A program made the position numbers and the translations under genes. This document shows, piece by piece, positions 1-8,721 of a DNA stretch of 64,000 nucleotides. The notes beneath the pieces are model-generated. The model was given only the letters and a program-made list of their open reading frames with translations. It ran no database searches and was not told where the DNA came from. Each line of letters begins with the position of its first letter. Position 1 is the stretch's first letter. This stretch comes from Microbacterium sp. Leaf320. GTDB lineage: Bacteria > Actinomycetota > Actinomycetes > Actinomycetales > Microbacteriaceae. Location of the stretch: contig NZ_LMOD01000004.1 of assembly GCF_001423485.1 (NCBI RefSeq), forward strand, positions 248,001 to 312,000, given 5' to 3'.

Positions 1-911
1 ACGTCGGCCGCATGCTGCACGGCCCGGGCGACGTCGAGCACGAGCGCTCTGGCCGTCGCCCTCGTCGCCGTCAGCTCGCCGACGATCTGGAGCACCTGCG
101 GGTCATCGGACACGCGGTTCGCACTCCCGTGACTGTAGGTGCGGGTGCGCGCACGCACCTGCGCGACGGTGTCGCGCTCGATCGCCGCCGCGATCCCGGC
201 GAGCACCGACAGCAGGGTGAGCTGATACACGGCCGTCTGATACGGGAACCGTGACGTGAACGGCTCGACGTCGTCGTCGTCGACGCTCGCGTCGGTGAAG
301 ACTGCCGTGCCCGTTCCCGTCAGAGGCTGGCCGAAGCCGTCCCAGTCGTCCGAGATCTCGACGCCCTCCTGGTGTCGCCGGATGAGGGCCGTGACGGTCT
401 CGCCGTCGAAGTCGACGGTCGCGTCGATCCACTCCGAGAAGATGCTGCCGGTCGTGTAGAACTTGCGACCGTCCACTCGCCACGTGCCGTCCGGTCGTCT
501 GGCCACCCGCGTCGCATTCGTGCCGACCGCAGCCGCCCCGTTCTCCGACCACGCATTGCCGACGAGCTCGCCGCCGACCAGTCGGTCGATCCACCGTGAG
601 CGTCGCTCACTCGGTGACGCGGCCAGGATGTGCTCCACGTAGGCGATGTGACCCCGGAAGATCTGCGGAAGATTCGAGTCGGCCGTGGCGAGCTCGATGA
701 GCACCTCGGCGAACGACGGCCAGTCGAGTCCGAAGCCGCCGTCCTCGACCGGCACTCGAAGCCTGCCGAAGCCGGCGTCCCGCAGCTTCTCGACCTCGAC
801 GAACGGCAACTCGTGGCGCTGCTCTCGGGTGACCGTGCCTGCCGCGATCTCGTCGAACAGCGGGCGGAAGCGAACCAGTGCGGCCTGGAGCCGCTGCGTC
901 TGCGCGACCAT
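1..911 (-). CDS. acyl-CoA dehydrogenase-fold flavin monooxygenase, DszC/SfnB-like (partial, C-terminus off the left edge)
   Basis: An open minus-strand frame runs from an ATG at 911 to the left edge (about 303 codons). The product shows acyl-CoA dehydrogenase-fold signatures: EDGGFGLDW near residue 55, GNAWSENG near 105, and DGRKFYTTGSIFSEW near 130. Such DszC/SfnB-type proteins use reduced flavin and O2 to oxidise organosulfur compounds rather than acyl-CoA; the substrate here is unknown. The ATG shares one base with the upstream gene's TGA (TGATG), so the two are translationally coupled. It is the last visible gene of an operon with another DszC-like protein and an LLM monooxygenase. The assignment of fold is strong; the sulfur role rests on context. 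Confidence 0.8.
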   Translation of the reverse strand, partial: MVAQTQRLQAALVRFRPLFDEIAAGTVTREQRHELPFVEVEKLRDAGFGRLRVPVEDGGFGLDWPSFAEVLIELATADSNLPQIFRGHIAYVEHILAASPSERRSRWIDRLVGGELVGNAWSENGAAAVGTNATRVARRPDGTWRVDGRKFYTTGSIFSEWIDATVDFDGETVTALIRRHQEGVEISDDWDGFGQPLTGTGTAVFTDASVDDDDVEPFTSRFPYQTAVYQLTLLSVLAGIAAAIERDTVAQVRARTRTYSHGSANRVSDDPQVLQIVGELTATRATARALVLDVARAVQHAAD

Positions 912-2137
912 CAGGTGTACAGCGAGATCGGCTGCAGCTCGCCGTTCAGCGTCCAGGCGCCGACCTCGAGCTTCTTGTAGTCGATCGGATCATGCAGCGA
1001 GTGCGTGCGGACGTTTCTCCAGAACAGGTCGAGTCCCACGTCGGCCCGAGCGGAGCTGGACCCGGTGATCTCGAAGATCCGGTTCGCGACCTCGATGCCG
1101 ACCTCGGTCGAGACGACCTTGACCTTGGCGACCTCGATCGCCAGCTCGCCGCGGCGCTCGGCCGTGACGGCATCTCCTTCATCGACGACCTCGTCGAACA
1201 GGCGGCCGGCGCGGTCCGCCAGCGCCTCGACGGCCGCGATGCGAGAGGCGAACTCGCCGACGACGCGCTGTACGAACGGGTCGTCGCGGTACGAATCGGC
1301 CTGGCTGAGGAACCAGGCGCGCGGACGCGCCCGCACGAGGTCGAGTCCGCGGGCGAGCGCCCCCTCGGCGATGCCGAGATACAGGTTGCCGAAGGCGAGC
1401 TGGATGCCGGGGGTGATCAGCGTCGAGAACGGCTCGTCGCCGAGCTCGCCGAGCACGTCTTCAGCGGACACGCGCACGTCTTCGAAGTGCACCGATCCGC
1501 TCGCCGACAGGCGCTGCCCGAGCGCATCCCAATCGCCGAGATAGCGGATGCCGTCGCGGTCGTGGTCGAGCACCACGAACAGCACCTGACCGTCGCGCTC
1601 GCCGCCGCGCACCAGCGCCGCAGCCAGCACCACGTCTCCGGCCGACGCGCCGGTCGAGAAGCGCTTGAGGCCGTTCAGTCGATATCCGTCGCCGTCTGCG
1701 GTCAGCTCGAGATCGGGATCCGTCGGATTCACGGAGTCACCCCACACCCAGCGCCCCTCGGTGGTCTTGCGGTGCCAGGCCTCCTGCACCGACGGGTCGG
1801 CCGCGAAGCCGATGTTGCCCGAGTTGATGTAGTGGTACGCGAGCACCTGGGCGACCGAGGCGTCGGCACGCGACAGGATGCGGATGACGAGGAACGCCGT
1901 CTCCCAGTGCGCTCCGCCGCCACCGAACTCGGCCGGCTGCAACAGCGTCACAAGGCCCGCATCGCGCAGCAGGTCGAGTTCGACCGTGGGGTCGTCGTTG
2001 GCCCGGTCGCGCTGCAGGGCGTCGGTGGCGAGCTCTGCGGCGACGCGCTCGGCGACTCCGCGCCAGTGCGCGCGCTCCGCGGCATCGGCCGTGCCTGTCC
2101 ACCGGCTGCGGTTCGTGGTCTCTGCGATGACGCTCAT
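911..2137 (-). CDS. SfnB/DszC-like acyl-CoA dehydrogenase family oxidoreductase
   Basis: A 408-residue flavoprotein with the acyl-CoA dehydrogenase layout: an N-terminal helical domain (PAEFGGGGAHWETA near residue 60), a middle beta domain (RLNGLKRFSTGASAGD near 150) and a C-terminal four-helix bundle. Length and motifs fit the SfnB/DszC family, which uses FMNH2 or FADH2 from a partner reductase in sulfur acquisition from sulfones or thiophenes. The ATG at 2137 overlaps the stop of the LLM monooxygenase by ATGA, and the 3' end overlaps the next paralogue. Two tandem DszC-like genes in one operon suggest successive or alternative substrates. The substrate is inferred, not seen. Confidence 0.82.
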   Translation of the reverse strand: MSVIAETTNRSRWTGTADAAERAHWRGVAERVAAELATDALQRDRANDDPTVELDLLRDAGLVTLLQPAEFGGGGAHWETAFLVIRILSRADASVAQVLAYHYINSGNIGFAADPSVQEAWHRKTTEGRWVWGDSVNPTDPDLELTADGDGYRLNGLKRFSTGASAGDVVLAAALVRGGERDGQVLFVVLDHDRDGIRYLGDWDALGQRLSASGSVHFEDVRVSAEDVLGELGDEPFSTLITPGIQLAFGNLYLGIAEGALARGLDLVRARPRAWFLSQADSYRDDPFVQRVVGEFASRIAAVEALADRAGRLFDEVVDEGDAVTAERRGELAIEVAKVKVVSTEVGIEVANRIFEITGSSSARADVGLDLFWRNVRTHSLHDPIDYKKLEVGAWTLNGELQPISLYT

Positions 2138-3630
2138 CGGGCGTCCTCCTTCTCGGTGATTGCGGTCAGGTGGTCGAGATCGGCGCCGTCGCCGGGGGTC
2201 GCGGCCGCGGCATCCACCAGCGGGCCGCCGACCGTGCCGTCGAGAGCGGACGCTCCGCCGACGTAGGCGCCGCGATACGAGTGCGCGGGGTGCCATTCGG
2301 GCACGACGGGGGAGCCGTCGCCCGAGAGCCGTCCTCGCAGCGTTCCCTCGGGGTAGTCGTCCCAGGTGCGTCCGCGATGGCGCAGCTCGGGCACGAGGTG
2401 TTCGACGATGTCCTCGAACGATCCGGGGGTCACCACGTAGGCGATGTTGAAGCCGTCGACGCCACCGACATCGACCCAGCGCTCCAGCTCGTCGGCGACC
2501 GTCTGCGGACCCCCGACGATCACAGGGCCGATGCCACCGATGCCGACGTAGTGCGCGATGTCCCGGGGCGTCCACTTGCGATCAGGGTCGGCCTTGGTGA
2601 ACACCGACAGGGCGGATCTCCCTGCGTCCGTGTCGACGTACTCCAGGGGAACGTCGGGGTCGTACTGCGAGAGGTCGAGTCCCGTCCACCCGGCGTAGAG
2701 CGCCAGCGCGCCCTCGACGGAGACGTAACCGCGGTAGTCCTCGAGCTTCGCCTGGGCCTCCTCGTCGGTCGCGGCGACCACGACCGTCACGAGCGTGAGG
2801 ATCTTGACCGAGTCGCGCGGGCGGCCGAGCGCCTCGGCGCGGTCGCGGATGTCATCCGTCACAGGACGCGTCGCCTCGGGGCGCAGGCCGTTGATGAAGA
2901 TCGCCTCGCCGTGCTTCGCGGCGAACTGGCGCCCGCGGGGCGATGCGCCCGCCTGGAACATCACGGGGGTGCGCTGCGGGCTGGGCTCGGCGAGGTGGAT
3001 GCCGGGAACACGGTAGTGCCGGCCCTCATGGCCGATCGGATGCACCCGGGCCGCATCCGCGAAGACGCCAGCCTCCCGGTCGCGCAGCACCGCCCCGTCT
3101 TCCCACGACCCCTCCCACAGCTTGTACGTCACGTCGAGGAACTCCTCGGCGATCTCATAGCGGTCATCGTGGGCGATGAGCGCGTCGAGCCCGAGGTTGC
3201 GGGCCGCGGAGTCGAGGTAGCTGGTGACGACGTTCCATCCCACGCGGCCCCGGGTGAAATGGTCGAGCGTCGAGAAGCGGCGGGCGAGCGCGTACGGCTG
3301 CTCGTAGGTCGTGGCGACCGTCACACCGAATCCGAGGTGCTCGGTCGCGTGGGCCATCGCGGAGATCTGCACGACCGGGTCGCCGAGGGGGACCTGCGTC
3401 GCATCGCCGAGCGCCGTGGCCGCCGAGTCGCGGTAGACGTCGTAGGTGCCGAGCACGTCGGCGATGAAGATCGCGTCGAATCTGCCGCGCTCCAGCGTCT
3501 TCGCGACATCGACCCAGTAGTCGAGATCGTGATAGCGATCGGCCTGGTTGTCGGGGTGCCGCCAGAGCCCAGGGGCCTGGTGCGTCACGCACGTCATGTC
3601 GAAGGCGTTCAGGATGATGCGACTGGGCAC
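2134..3630 (-). CDS. LLM-class flavin-dependent monooxygenase (NtaA/SnaA/DszA/SoxA type)
   Basis: A 498-residue bacterial luciferase-like monooxygenase. Typical NtaA/DszA features are the N-terminal strand leading to an HQAPGLWRHP segment, RGRFDAIFIADVLGTYD near residue 55, and the GRVGWNVVTSYLDSAARN segment near 140. The family uses FMNH2 and O2 to cleave C-S, C-N or related bonds. I start it at a GTG at 3630, preceded by AGAGGAG, because the conserved first strand begins right after it; an in-frame ATG at 3714 would add an unlikely leader. It is the first gene of the minus-strand operon and ends in ATGA with the next gene. A sulfur-scavenging role is inferred from the two DszC-like partners. 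Confidence 0.85.
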   Translation of the reverse strand: MPSRIILNAFDMTCVTHQAPGLWRHPDNQADRYHDLDYWVDVAKTLERGRFDAIFIADVLGTYDVYRDSAATALGDATQVPLGDPVVQISAMAHATEHLGFGVTVATTYEQPYALARRFSTLDHFTRGRVGWNVVTSYLDSAARNLGLDALIAHDDRYEIAEEFLDVTYKLWEGSWEDGAVLRDREAGVFADAARVHPIGHEGRHYRVPGIHLAEPSPQRTPVMFQAGASPRGRQFAAKHGEAIFINGLRPEATRPVTDDIRDRAEALGRPRDSVKILTLVTVVVAATDEEAQAKLEDYRGYVSVEGALALYAGWTGLDLSQYDPDVPLEYVDTDAGRSALSVFTKADPDRKWTPRDIAHYVGIGGIGPVIVGGPQTVADELERWVDVGGVDGFNIAYVVTPGSFEDIVEHLVPELRHRGRTWDDYPEGTLRGRLSGDGSPVVPEWHPAHSYRGAYVGGASALDGTVGGPLVDAAAATPGDGADLDHLTAITEKEDAR

Positions 3631-3811
3631 GGTGCTCCTCTGGAGGGTAGGGACCTCGCGACCATAACCATTCGAGCCGCGCGATGTTGCGCCGGATGAC
3701 TTCGCGCGTCGCACGACGACGAACTGTTACGCCTGCGATGCGGGGGGCGGCGCGGGCCTCCTAGCCTGAGCGCCGATCGCTTCCCCGACCCGACGCCTGA
3801 GGAGCCCCCCC
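3631..3811. promoter_or_regulatory. divergent promoter region between the sulfur operon and the ABC importer
   Basis: This gap has no gene. On the minus strand a TATGGT -10-like hexamer (complement of 3661-3666) would give a leader of about 24 nt to the GTG at 3630. On the plus strand TAGCCT at 3762-3767 would give a leader of about 38 nt to the ATG at 3812, which has GAGGAG upstream. Neither has a clear TTGACA. A regulator binding here could control both directions, but I see no obvious palindrome. Confidence 0.4.
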
Positions 3812-5152
3812 ATGTCCTTCCTTCCGAGCAGCGGCCGACGCCGCCTCCTTCTCGGTGCCGCCGCCCTGACGGCTGCGACGTTCGTGATCGCCGGTTGCGC
3901 GGCGCAGGCCCCCGAGTCCGATGCATCCGGCGCAGACGGCGATTTCTCCGGCCAGACTCTGAACGCGCTGCTCATCACGTCGCACGAGGGCGCGGGCAAC
4001 TGGCTCAAGGAGCATTTCGAAGAGGAGACCGGCGCCGAGGTCAACCTCACGATCGTGCCCTATGACGAGATCGGCTCGACGCTCGCCCTCGACCAGCAGT
4101 CGGGCGCCAACACCTTCGACGTCGCGGCTCCCTGGTACGTCTCGATCGGCGACCTCGCCGAGGGCGGCTCGATCCAGGACCTCACGGACTGGATCGCCGA
4201 CACCCCCTCGCTCGAGGAGGACGACTTCATCCCCTCGATCAACGACCCGTACACGCTGGTCGGCGACCGCCGCTACGGTCTGCCCTTCGACGGCGACACC
4301 CACGTGCTGTTCTACAACAAGGAGATCCTCGAGCGGAACGGCATCACCGAGCCGCCGGCGACCTGGGACGAATACCTGGCCGACGTGAAGACGATCACCG
4401 AGAACGAGGGTGACGAGGGCGTCTACGGTTCCGCGATCTTCGGTCAGAAGTCGCCGCTGATCCTCGGCGCCGCCTACGCGAACCGCCTGGCGGGCTTCGG
4501 CGGCGAGTTCGTCGATGAAGACGGCAAGCCCACGATCAACTCCCCGGAGGCTGTCGCCGCCGCGGAGGCGCTGGTGGATGCCGTGCCCTACGCGTTCCCG
4601 ACGGCTGCCGAGACCGACTTCGGAGTCGGCAACGGCGCCTGGTACGACGGCAAGGTCGGCTTCATCGAGAACTGGACCGACCTCGGGGTGGGTTCGGAGA
4701 CGAACCCCGACTCGAAGGTCGCGGGCAAGTGGGGCGTGACGACGCTTCCCGTCGGCGGGGACAACACCGAGGCGCGCGCGTCGCTGGTGGCCGGATTCAC
4801 CTGGGTGATCGCGGCGAACACCGAGAAGACCGATCTCGCGAAGGCGTTCATCGAGTACGCCGCGTCCAGCGAGGTCAACTCCGAGCTGATCGTCGCCGAC
4901 CCGCAGACCGGCATCGACCCGAACCGCGAGTCGTCGCTCGAGAGCGAGGCCTACGGCGAGACGTACCCCGACCTGCAGCGGGTCAACCGCACGACGCTGA
5001 GCGGATCGCTCGCCTGGCCCACGGGCGAGAACGCCTCGCAGGCCGCGCAGATCCTCACCGACGAGCTGGCGAAGCTCATCGCGGGCGACGGGGGTACCGC
5101 ACAGGAGACCCTCGACCGCGTCCAGGCCGAGTGGGAAGAGATCCTTGGCTGA
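3812..5152 (+). CDS. ABC transporter extracellular solute-binding lipoprotein, family 1
   Basis: A 446-residue lipoprotein. The N-terminus has basic residues, a hydrophobic stretch and a lipobox ending VIAGC, so the mature protein starts at Cys about 29 and sits on the outer face of the membrane. The body is a MalE-like family-1 binding fold: GDTHVLFYNKEILERNG near residue 163 and an aromatic-rich ENWTDLGVG near 288. The family usually binds sugars or glycosides and delivers them to two permeases, which follow immediately. The gene diverges from an organosulfur operon, so a sulfur-containing ligand such as a sulfosugar is possible but unproven. GAGGAG lies 7 nt before the ATG. Confidence 0.85.
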   Translation: MSFLPSSGRRRLLLGAAALTAATFVIAGCAAQAPESDASGADGDFSGQTLNALLITSHEGAGNWLKEHFEEETGAEVNLTIVPYDEIGSTLALDQQSGANTFDVAAPWYVSIGDLAEGGSIQDLTDWIADTPSLEEDDFIPSINDPYTLVGDRRYGLPFDGDTHVLFYNKEILERNGITEPPATWDEYLADVKTITENEGDEGVYGSAIFGQKSPLILGAAYANRLAGFGGEFVDEDGKPTINSPEAVAAAEALVDAVPYAFPTAAETDFGVGNGAWYDGKVGFIENWTDLGVGSETNPDSKVAGKWGVTTLPVGGDNTEARASLVAGFTWVIAANTEKTDLAKAFIEYAASSEVNSELIVADPQTGIDPNRESSLESEAYGETYPDLQRVNRTTLSGSLAWPTGENASQAAQILTDELAKLIAGDGGTAQETLDRVQAEWEEILG

Positions 5153-6071
5153 CGCCTCCGCGATCCGCGTGCGCACCGCCCGCGCGTCCGGCCGAGTGCC
5201 GCGACGGGCGGGCGGTCCGGCGCGGCCGGGCGCAGCGCGTCTCCTGACCGTGCCGACGGTCCTGTCGATCGTCGTGCTCGGTGCGTATCCGCTCGTCTTC
5301 ATCCTCGCCGCGGCCTTCACCGATTCGACACTCGGGCGACCGTTCCAGGAGTGGGTGGGCACCGCGAATCTCGAGACGATCCTCGCGGATGCCGACGTCG
5401 TCGCGTCGTTCGCGCGGACGGTCGCGTATGCCGTCGTGGTGGCGGTCGTCAGCGTCGTGCTGGGCGTTGCGATCGCCGTCGCACTGGAGCGTGCGACCCG
5501 AGCGGGCGCCGTCGTGCGCACGCTGCTCCTATTGCCGCTGATCACCCCACCGGTGGTGGTCGGCACCCTGTGGAAGCTCGTGTTCAACCCCGGCGGTGGA
5601 CTGCTCGCGACCGTGCTGCCCGGTCTGTCGCTCGCACCGCTGTCGACGACGGCGTGGGCGCTCCCCGCGATCGGGCTGGCCGATGTGTGGCAGTGGACGC
5701 CGTTGATCGTGATCCTCGTGTACGCCGCGCTGCTCACGCAGGACCATTCGGTGCGGGAGGCCGCATCGCTCGACGGGGCTCATGGAGCCGGTCTGTTCCG
5801 GCACATCACCTGGCCGGCGATCGCGGGCACGGTGATCGCCGCGCTCTTCATCCGTCTCGTCATCGCGTTGAAGGTCTTCGATCTCGTGTTCGTGATGACC
5901 TCGGGCGGACCCGGTCAGGCCTCGACCGTGACGACCTACCTGATCCAGCAGGTCGCTCTCAAGGAGTTCGACATCGGCCGCGCCTCCGCGATCACCCTCG
6001 TGTTCGCGGTCATCGTCACCGCGGTGACCCTCGTGGTGGCGGTCTTCGCACGAAAGGCCCGACATGACTGA
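5145..6071 (+). CDS. ABC transporter permease, MalF/UgpA-like
   Basis: A 308-residue integral membrane protein with about six transmembrane helices. The EAA loop that docks the ATPase is at REAASLDGAHGAG near residue 205. The start is a TTG at 5145 with GGGAAGAG just upstream; it overlaps the binding-protein gene by 8 nt, which indicates translational coupling. A GTG 24 nt downstream is an alternative start. It forms the channel with the next permease. No cognate ATPase lies in the operon, so the importer probably borrows a shared MsmK/MalK-type ATPase encoded elsewhere. Confidence 0.85.
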   Translation: MADASAIRVRTARASGRVPRRAGGPARPGAARLLTVPTVLSIVVLGAYPLVFILAAAFTDSTLGRPFQEWVGTANLETILADADVVASFARTVAYAVVVAVVSVVLGVAIAVALERATRAGAVVRTLLLLPLITPPVVVGTLWKLVFNPGGGLLATVLPGLSLAPLSTTAWALPAIGLADVWQWTPLIVILVYAALLTQDHSVREAASLDGAHGAGLFRHITWPAIAGTVIAALFIRLVIALKVFDLVFVMTSGGPGQASTVTTYLIQQVALKEFDIGRASAITLVFAVIVTAVTLVVAVFARKARHD

Positions 6072-6882
6072 GCGACGCACCCGGCTGCGGCCCGTCGCGA
6101 GCACCGTGCTCTTCGTGGCGCTCGCCGTGACCCTCGTCCCGTTGGCCTACCTGTTCTCGGTGTCGCTGATGGGGCGCGACGAGACGGTCTCGGGAGTCCT
6201 GTGGAGCGCCGCCCCGCACTGGGAGAACTGGGGCGACGTGCTGTCGACCGACATCCCGCGTTCGATCCTGAACTCCCTGGGCGCCGCGATCGGCGGCGCC
6301 GTCGTCTCGCTGGTCATCGCCATCCCCGGTGCCTGGGCGATCGTCCGCCACAACGCCGGCGGGCGCACGCTGGGAGCGACCCTGATGAGCCCGTGGCTGC
6401 TCCCGCCGATCGTCGCCGTGGTCCCGCTGCTCACTCTTCTTCGATCGATGGGGCTCAACAACACGCTTCTCGGCCTCACGCTCGTGTACGCGCTCGTCAA
6501 CGTGCCGGTGGCGGTCTGGCTGCTCGAGGGGTTCATCCGTCGTCTGCCGGTGGAGATCGAGGAGGCGGCGCGCATCGACGGCGCGGGGACGCTGCGGATG
6601 CTGTGGTCCGTCGTCGTCCCTCTGCTGCTGCCGAGCCTCGTCGCGATCGGGATCATCGTCGCGATTCTCAACTACAACGAGTTCCTGCTCGCGACCTTCC
6701 TCACGCAGAGCGTGGACGCGCAGACGTTCCCCGTGGCGCTGTCGCTCTTCTACGGCGACCGCACGCCGCACTTCGGCAAGATCGCGGCGGCGTCGTTCAT
6801 CGGCGTGATCCCGGTCTTCGCCGCCGCCGTGTTCTTCCAGCGTTGGCTCGTCGGTGGGCTGACGACGGGCGCGGTGCGCTGA
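6064..6882 (+). CDS. ABC transporter permease, MalG/UgpE-like
   Basis: A 272-residue permease with an N-terminal membrane anchor, a periplasmic-side loop and about six helices. The conserved EAA motif reads EIEEAARIDGAG near residue 160. It pairs with the upstream permease, overlapping it by 8 nt. MalG-type subunits form the heterodimeric pore of carbohydrate-uptake family-1 importers. It is the last gene of the importer operon. The following gene encodes a cell-surface protein with its own promoter-like region, so it is probably not part of this transport unit. Confidence 0.86.
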   Translation: MTERRTRLRPVASTVLFVALAVTLVPLAYLFSVSLMGRDETVSGVLWSAAPHWENWGDVLSTDIPRSILNSLGAAIGGAVVSLVIAIPGAWAIVRHNAGGRTLGATLMSPWLLPPIVAVVPLLTLLRSMGLNNTLLGLTLVYALVNVPVAVWLLEGFIRRLPVEIEEAARIDGAGTLRMLWSVVVPLLLPSLVAIGIIVAILNYNEFLLATFLTQSVDAQTFPVALSLFYGDRTPHFGKIAAASFIGVIPVFAAAVFFQRWLVGGLTTGAVR

Positions 6883-7028
6883 GAGACCGGGGATCCGCCC
6901 GTCTGCAGTCACCTGCTGTGCCGGTATATCGGTGCTGTATTCCGGTAACGGCGTAATCAGATCGTCATTTTCTGATCTCTTAGATGAGTCGCGACTGGGA
7001 GCGGCTCGAAATCGGACTGGGGATGACG
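6883..7028 (+). promoter_or_regulatory. AT-rich promoter region of the surface-protein gene
   Basis: A 146-bp gap that is clearly more AT-rich than its surroundings. It contains GGTATATCGG near 6923 and an inverted repeat AGATC-N10-GATCT (6959-6963 and 6974-6978), which could be an operator or part of a promoter. No coding sequence is evident. Which hexamer is the true -10 cannot be decided by reading. Confidence 0.35.
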
Positions 7029-8624
7029 ATGACTGGGGAGAACACCGCCGTGCGCGCGTACGGAAGGACGATCGGCCGAGGAAAGCCGATCGACGGGGAG
7101 AAGAAGCTGCGAGGCCGGGGAGTCGTCGCGATGATCGTGGGGATGGTCATCGGCGTGGTCGGGATGCTGGGGGCCGCTCTGCCGGCCGCGGCGGCACCGA
7201 CTGTGACCTATCCGGGCGCGATCGGCAACCTGTCGCTCGAGGCGGAGAACGGCGGTGGGCCGCTCGTGCAGTGGCAGACCGTGCGGATCTCGGGCGAATG
7301 GGCCGTCCCGGCCGGAGCGCAGGCGGGCGAGACGTTCGGCATGACGCTGCCGGCGGAGTTCAGCCGCCAGGCGGCGGGAGAGTTCACGATCGCCGACCCC
7401 GTGACCGGCGAGATCATGGCGAATTGCCTGGTCGCCGCAGGTCAGGGCCCTGAGATGGTGTGCACACTGACGGATGCCGTCACGGGCAAGGAAGACGTCC
7501 GCGGGACCTTCTGGATGCAGGCTCGTGCGTCGCAGACGACGGCAAGCGAGACGGTCGAGTTCGACCTCGGCGACACGGTCGAGATCGTCGATCTTCCTGG
7601 CGATGGAGGCGTCGTTCCGGAGGACCCGGCGGAAGCGGAGGAGCCCTACAAGTACGGTGGCGAGACCGAGACCGACGGGCTGCTCAAGTGGGTCGTGGGG
7701 ATCCCGAGCGGGTACGTCGCCGACGGGGCATTCACGATCAGGGACACCCTTGACGCCGGACTGGACGGTCACCGCTACACGGGCGAGGTGCGACTGAGCC
7801 AGCGCGCGGTCGAGAACGGGGCGCTGGTCGGAGACTGGAGCGTCGTCGACCCTGCGAGCTATCAAGTGCGCTTCGCGGCAGACGGGCAGTCGTTCGAGTT
7901 CGCAGCGACCGGTCTTCCGGCAGGCGGCTTCGCATACGAGCTGCTCTACTACACGCAGGCAGACGGTCCGGTGGTGCAGGGCGACGTCTTCGGCAACCAT
8001 GCGATCGTCGGCACGTTCGAGACGTCCGCGACCCATACGGTCACCGAGTCGGGCGGCGGCGACGGCTCCGGTGTGACGTACACGAGCTTCTCGATCTCGA
8101 AGGCGCTGACCGGACCTCAGGCTGCTGCGGCCCAAGCGGCGACGTACACCGTGCGCTACTCGGTCAAGGGGTCCGACGTCCCGGCCAAGACGATGGTCGT
8201 GCCCGTCGGACAGCCGGTCGTCAGTGAGCGTGCGCCCCTCGGATCGACCTTCGTGATCGAGGAGATCGATCTTCCCGTCGTCGAGGGAGTGACCTGGGGA
8301 GCGTGGACCATCTCCGGTGACGGGGTCGTCGACGCCGGGAACGGCACCTACGAGGTGACCCCCGGGGCGGCAGCCGGTGTGGCGCTCACCCTCACCAATG
8401 TCGCGAACCCGGTTCCGGTCGTAGAGCCGACCCCGACCCCCACGCCGTCTTCCACGCCGACTCCGACCCGCACGCCTGCGTCAGCCACGACACCTGGCGA
8501 GCTGGCGCTGACCGGCGGCGGCGACGGGTCGGGTTTCCTCGCCCTCGCGGCCGCGCTGATCGTCTCCGGTTCGATCGCGACCGCAGTCTCGGTGAAGCGC
8601 CGGTCGAGCGTCGCACGTCGCTGA
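7029..8624 (+). CDS. cell-wall surface protein with DUF5979-like Ig domain and LAxTG sorting signal
   Basis: A 531-residue secreted protein. It has a long basic N-region and a hydrophobic signal ending LPAAAAPT. A beta-rich adhesin-like region follows, then a DUF5979-type domain starting SISKALTGPQAAA (about residue 358). The C-terminus has a Thr/Pro-rich spacer, the motif LALTG, a hydrophobic helix and a KRRSSVARR tail. LAxTG is the signal used by class E sortases in high-GC actinobacteria, so the protein is probably linked to peptidoglycan. I prefer the ATG at 7029 because CTGGGG lies 6 nt upstream; ATGs at 6984 and 7023 are alternatives. Its ligand is unknown. No sortase gene is in the window. 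Confidence 0.75.
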   Translation: MTGENTAVRAYGRTIGRGKPIDGEKKLRGRGVVAMIVGMVIGVVGMLGAALPAAAAPTVTYPGAIGNLSLEAENGGGPLVQWQTVRISGEWAVPAGAQAGETFGMTLPAEFSRQAAGEFTIADPVTGEIMANCLVAAGQGPEMVCTLTDAVTGKEDVRGTFWMQARASQTTASETVEFDLGDTVEIVDLPGDGGVVPEDPAEAEEPYKYGGETETDGLLKWVVGIPSGYVADGAFTIRDTLDAGLDGHRYTGEVRLSQRAVENGALVGDWSVVDPASYQVRFAADGQSFEFAATGLPAGGFAYELLYYTQADGPVVQGDVFGNHAIVGTFETSATHTVTESGGGDGSGVTYTSFSISKALTGPQAAAAQAATYTVRYSVKGSDVPAKTMVVPVGQPVVSERAPLGSTFVIEEIDLPVVEGVTWGAWTISGDGVVDAGNGTYEVTPGAAAGVALTLTNVANPVPVVEPTPTPTPSSTPTPTRTPASATTPGELALTGGGDGSGFLALAAALIVSGSIATAVSVKRRSSVARR

Positions 8625-8641
8625 TCACGGCACGCACGAAA

Positions 8642-8673
8642 AGCGGGTGGTCACCGGTCGGTGACCACCCGCT
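8642..8673. terminator. bidirectional terminator hairpin
   Basis: A perfect 14-bp stem (8642-8655 with 8660-8673) and a GGTC loop lie between two convergent genes, the surface protein (plus) and the export protein (minus). There is no long T run, but the symmetry and position fit a bidirectional terminator. Confidence 0.8.
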
Positions 8674-8721
8674 GCTGTGTTCCAGACGCCGAGTGCGTCT
8701 GCTCCGCTGTGAGTCCCGCGA

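Noticed and set aside
1..911. Possible frameshifted or broken gene at the left edge, since several short minus-strand frames overlap
   Set aside because: Direct translation from the ATG at 911 gives one continuous acyl-CoA dehydrogenase-like protein to the edge; the short frames are shadows.
2170..3699. Long plus-strand open frame of 509 codons
   Set aside because: It is antisense to the clear LLM monooxygenase; its Arg/Val/Asp-rich product has no motifs.
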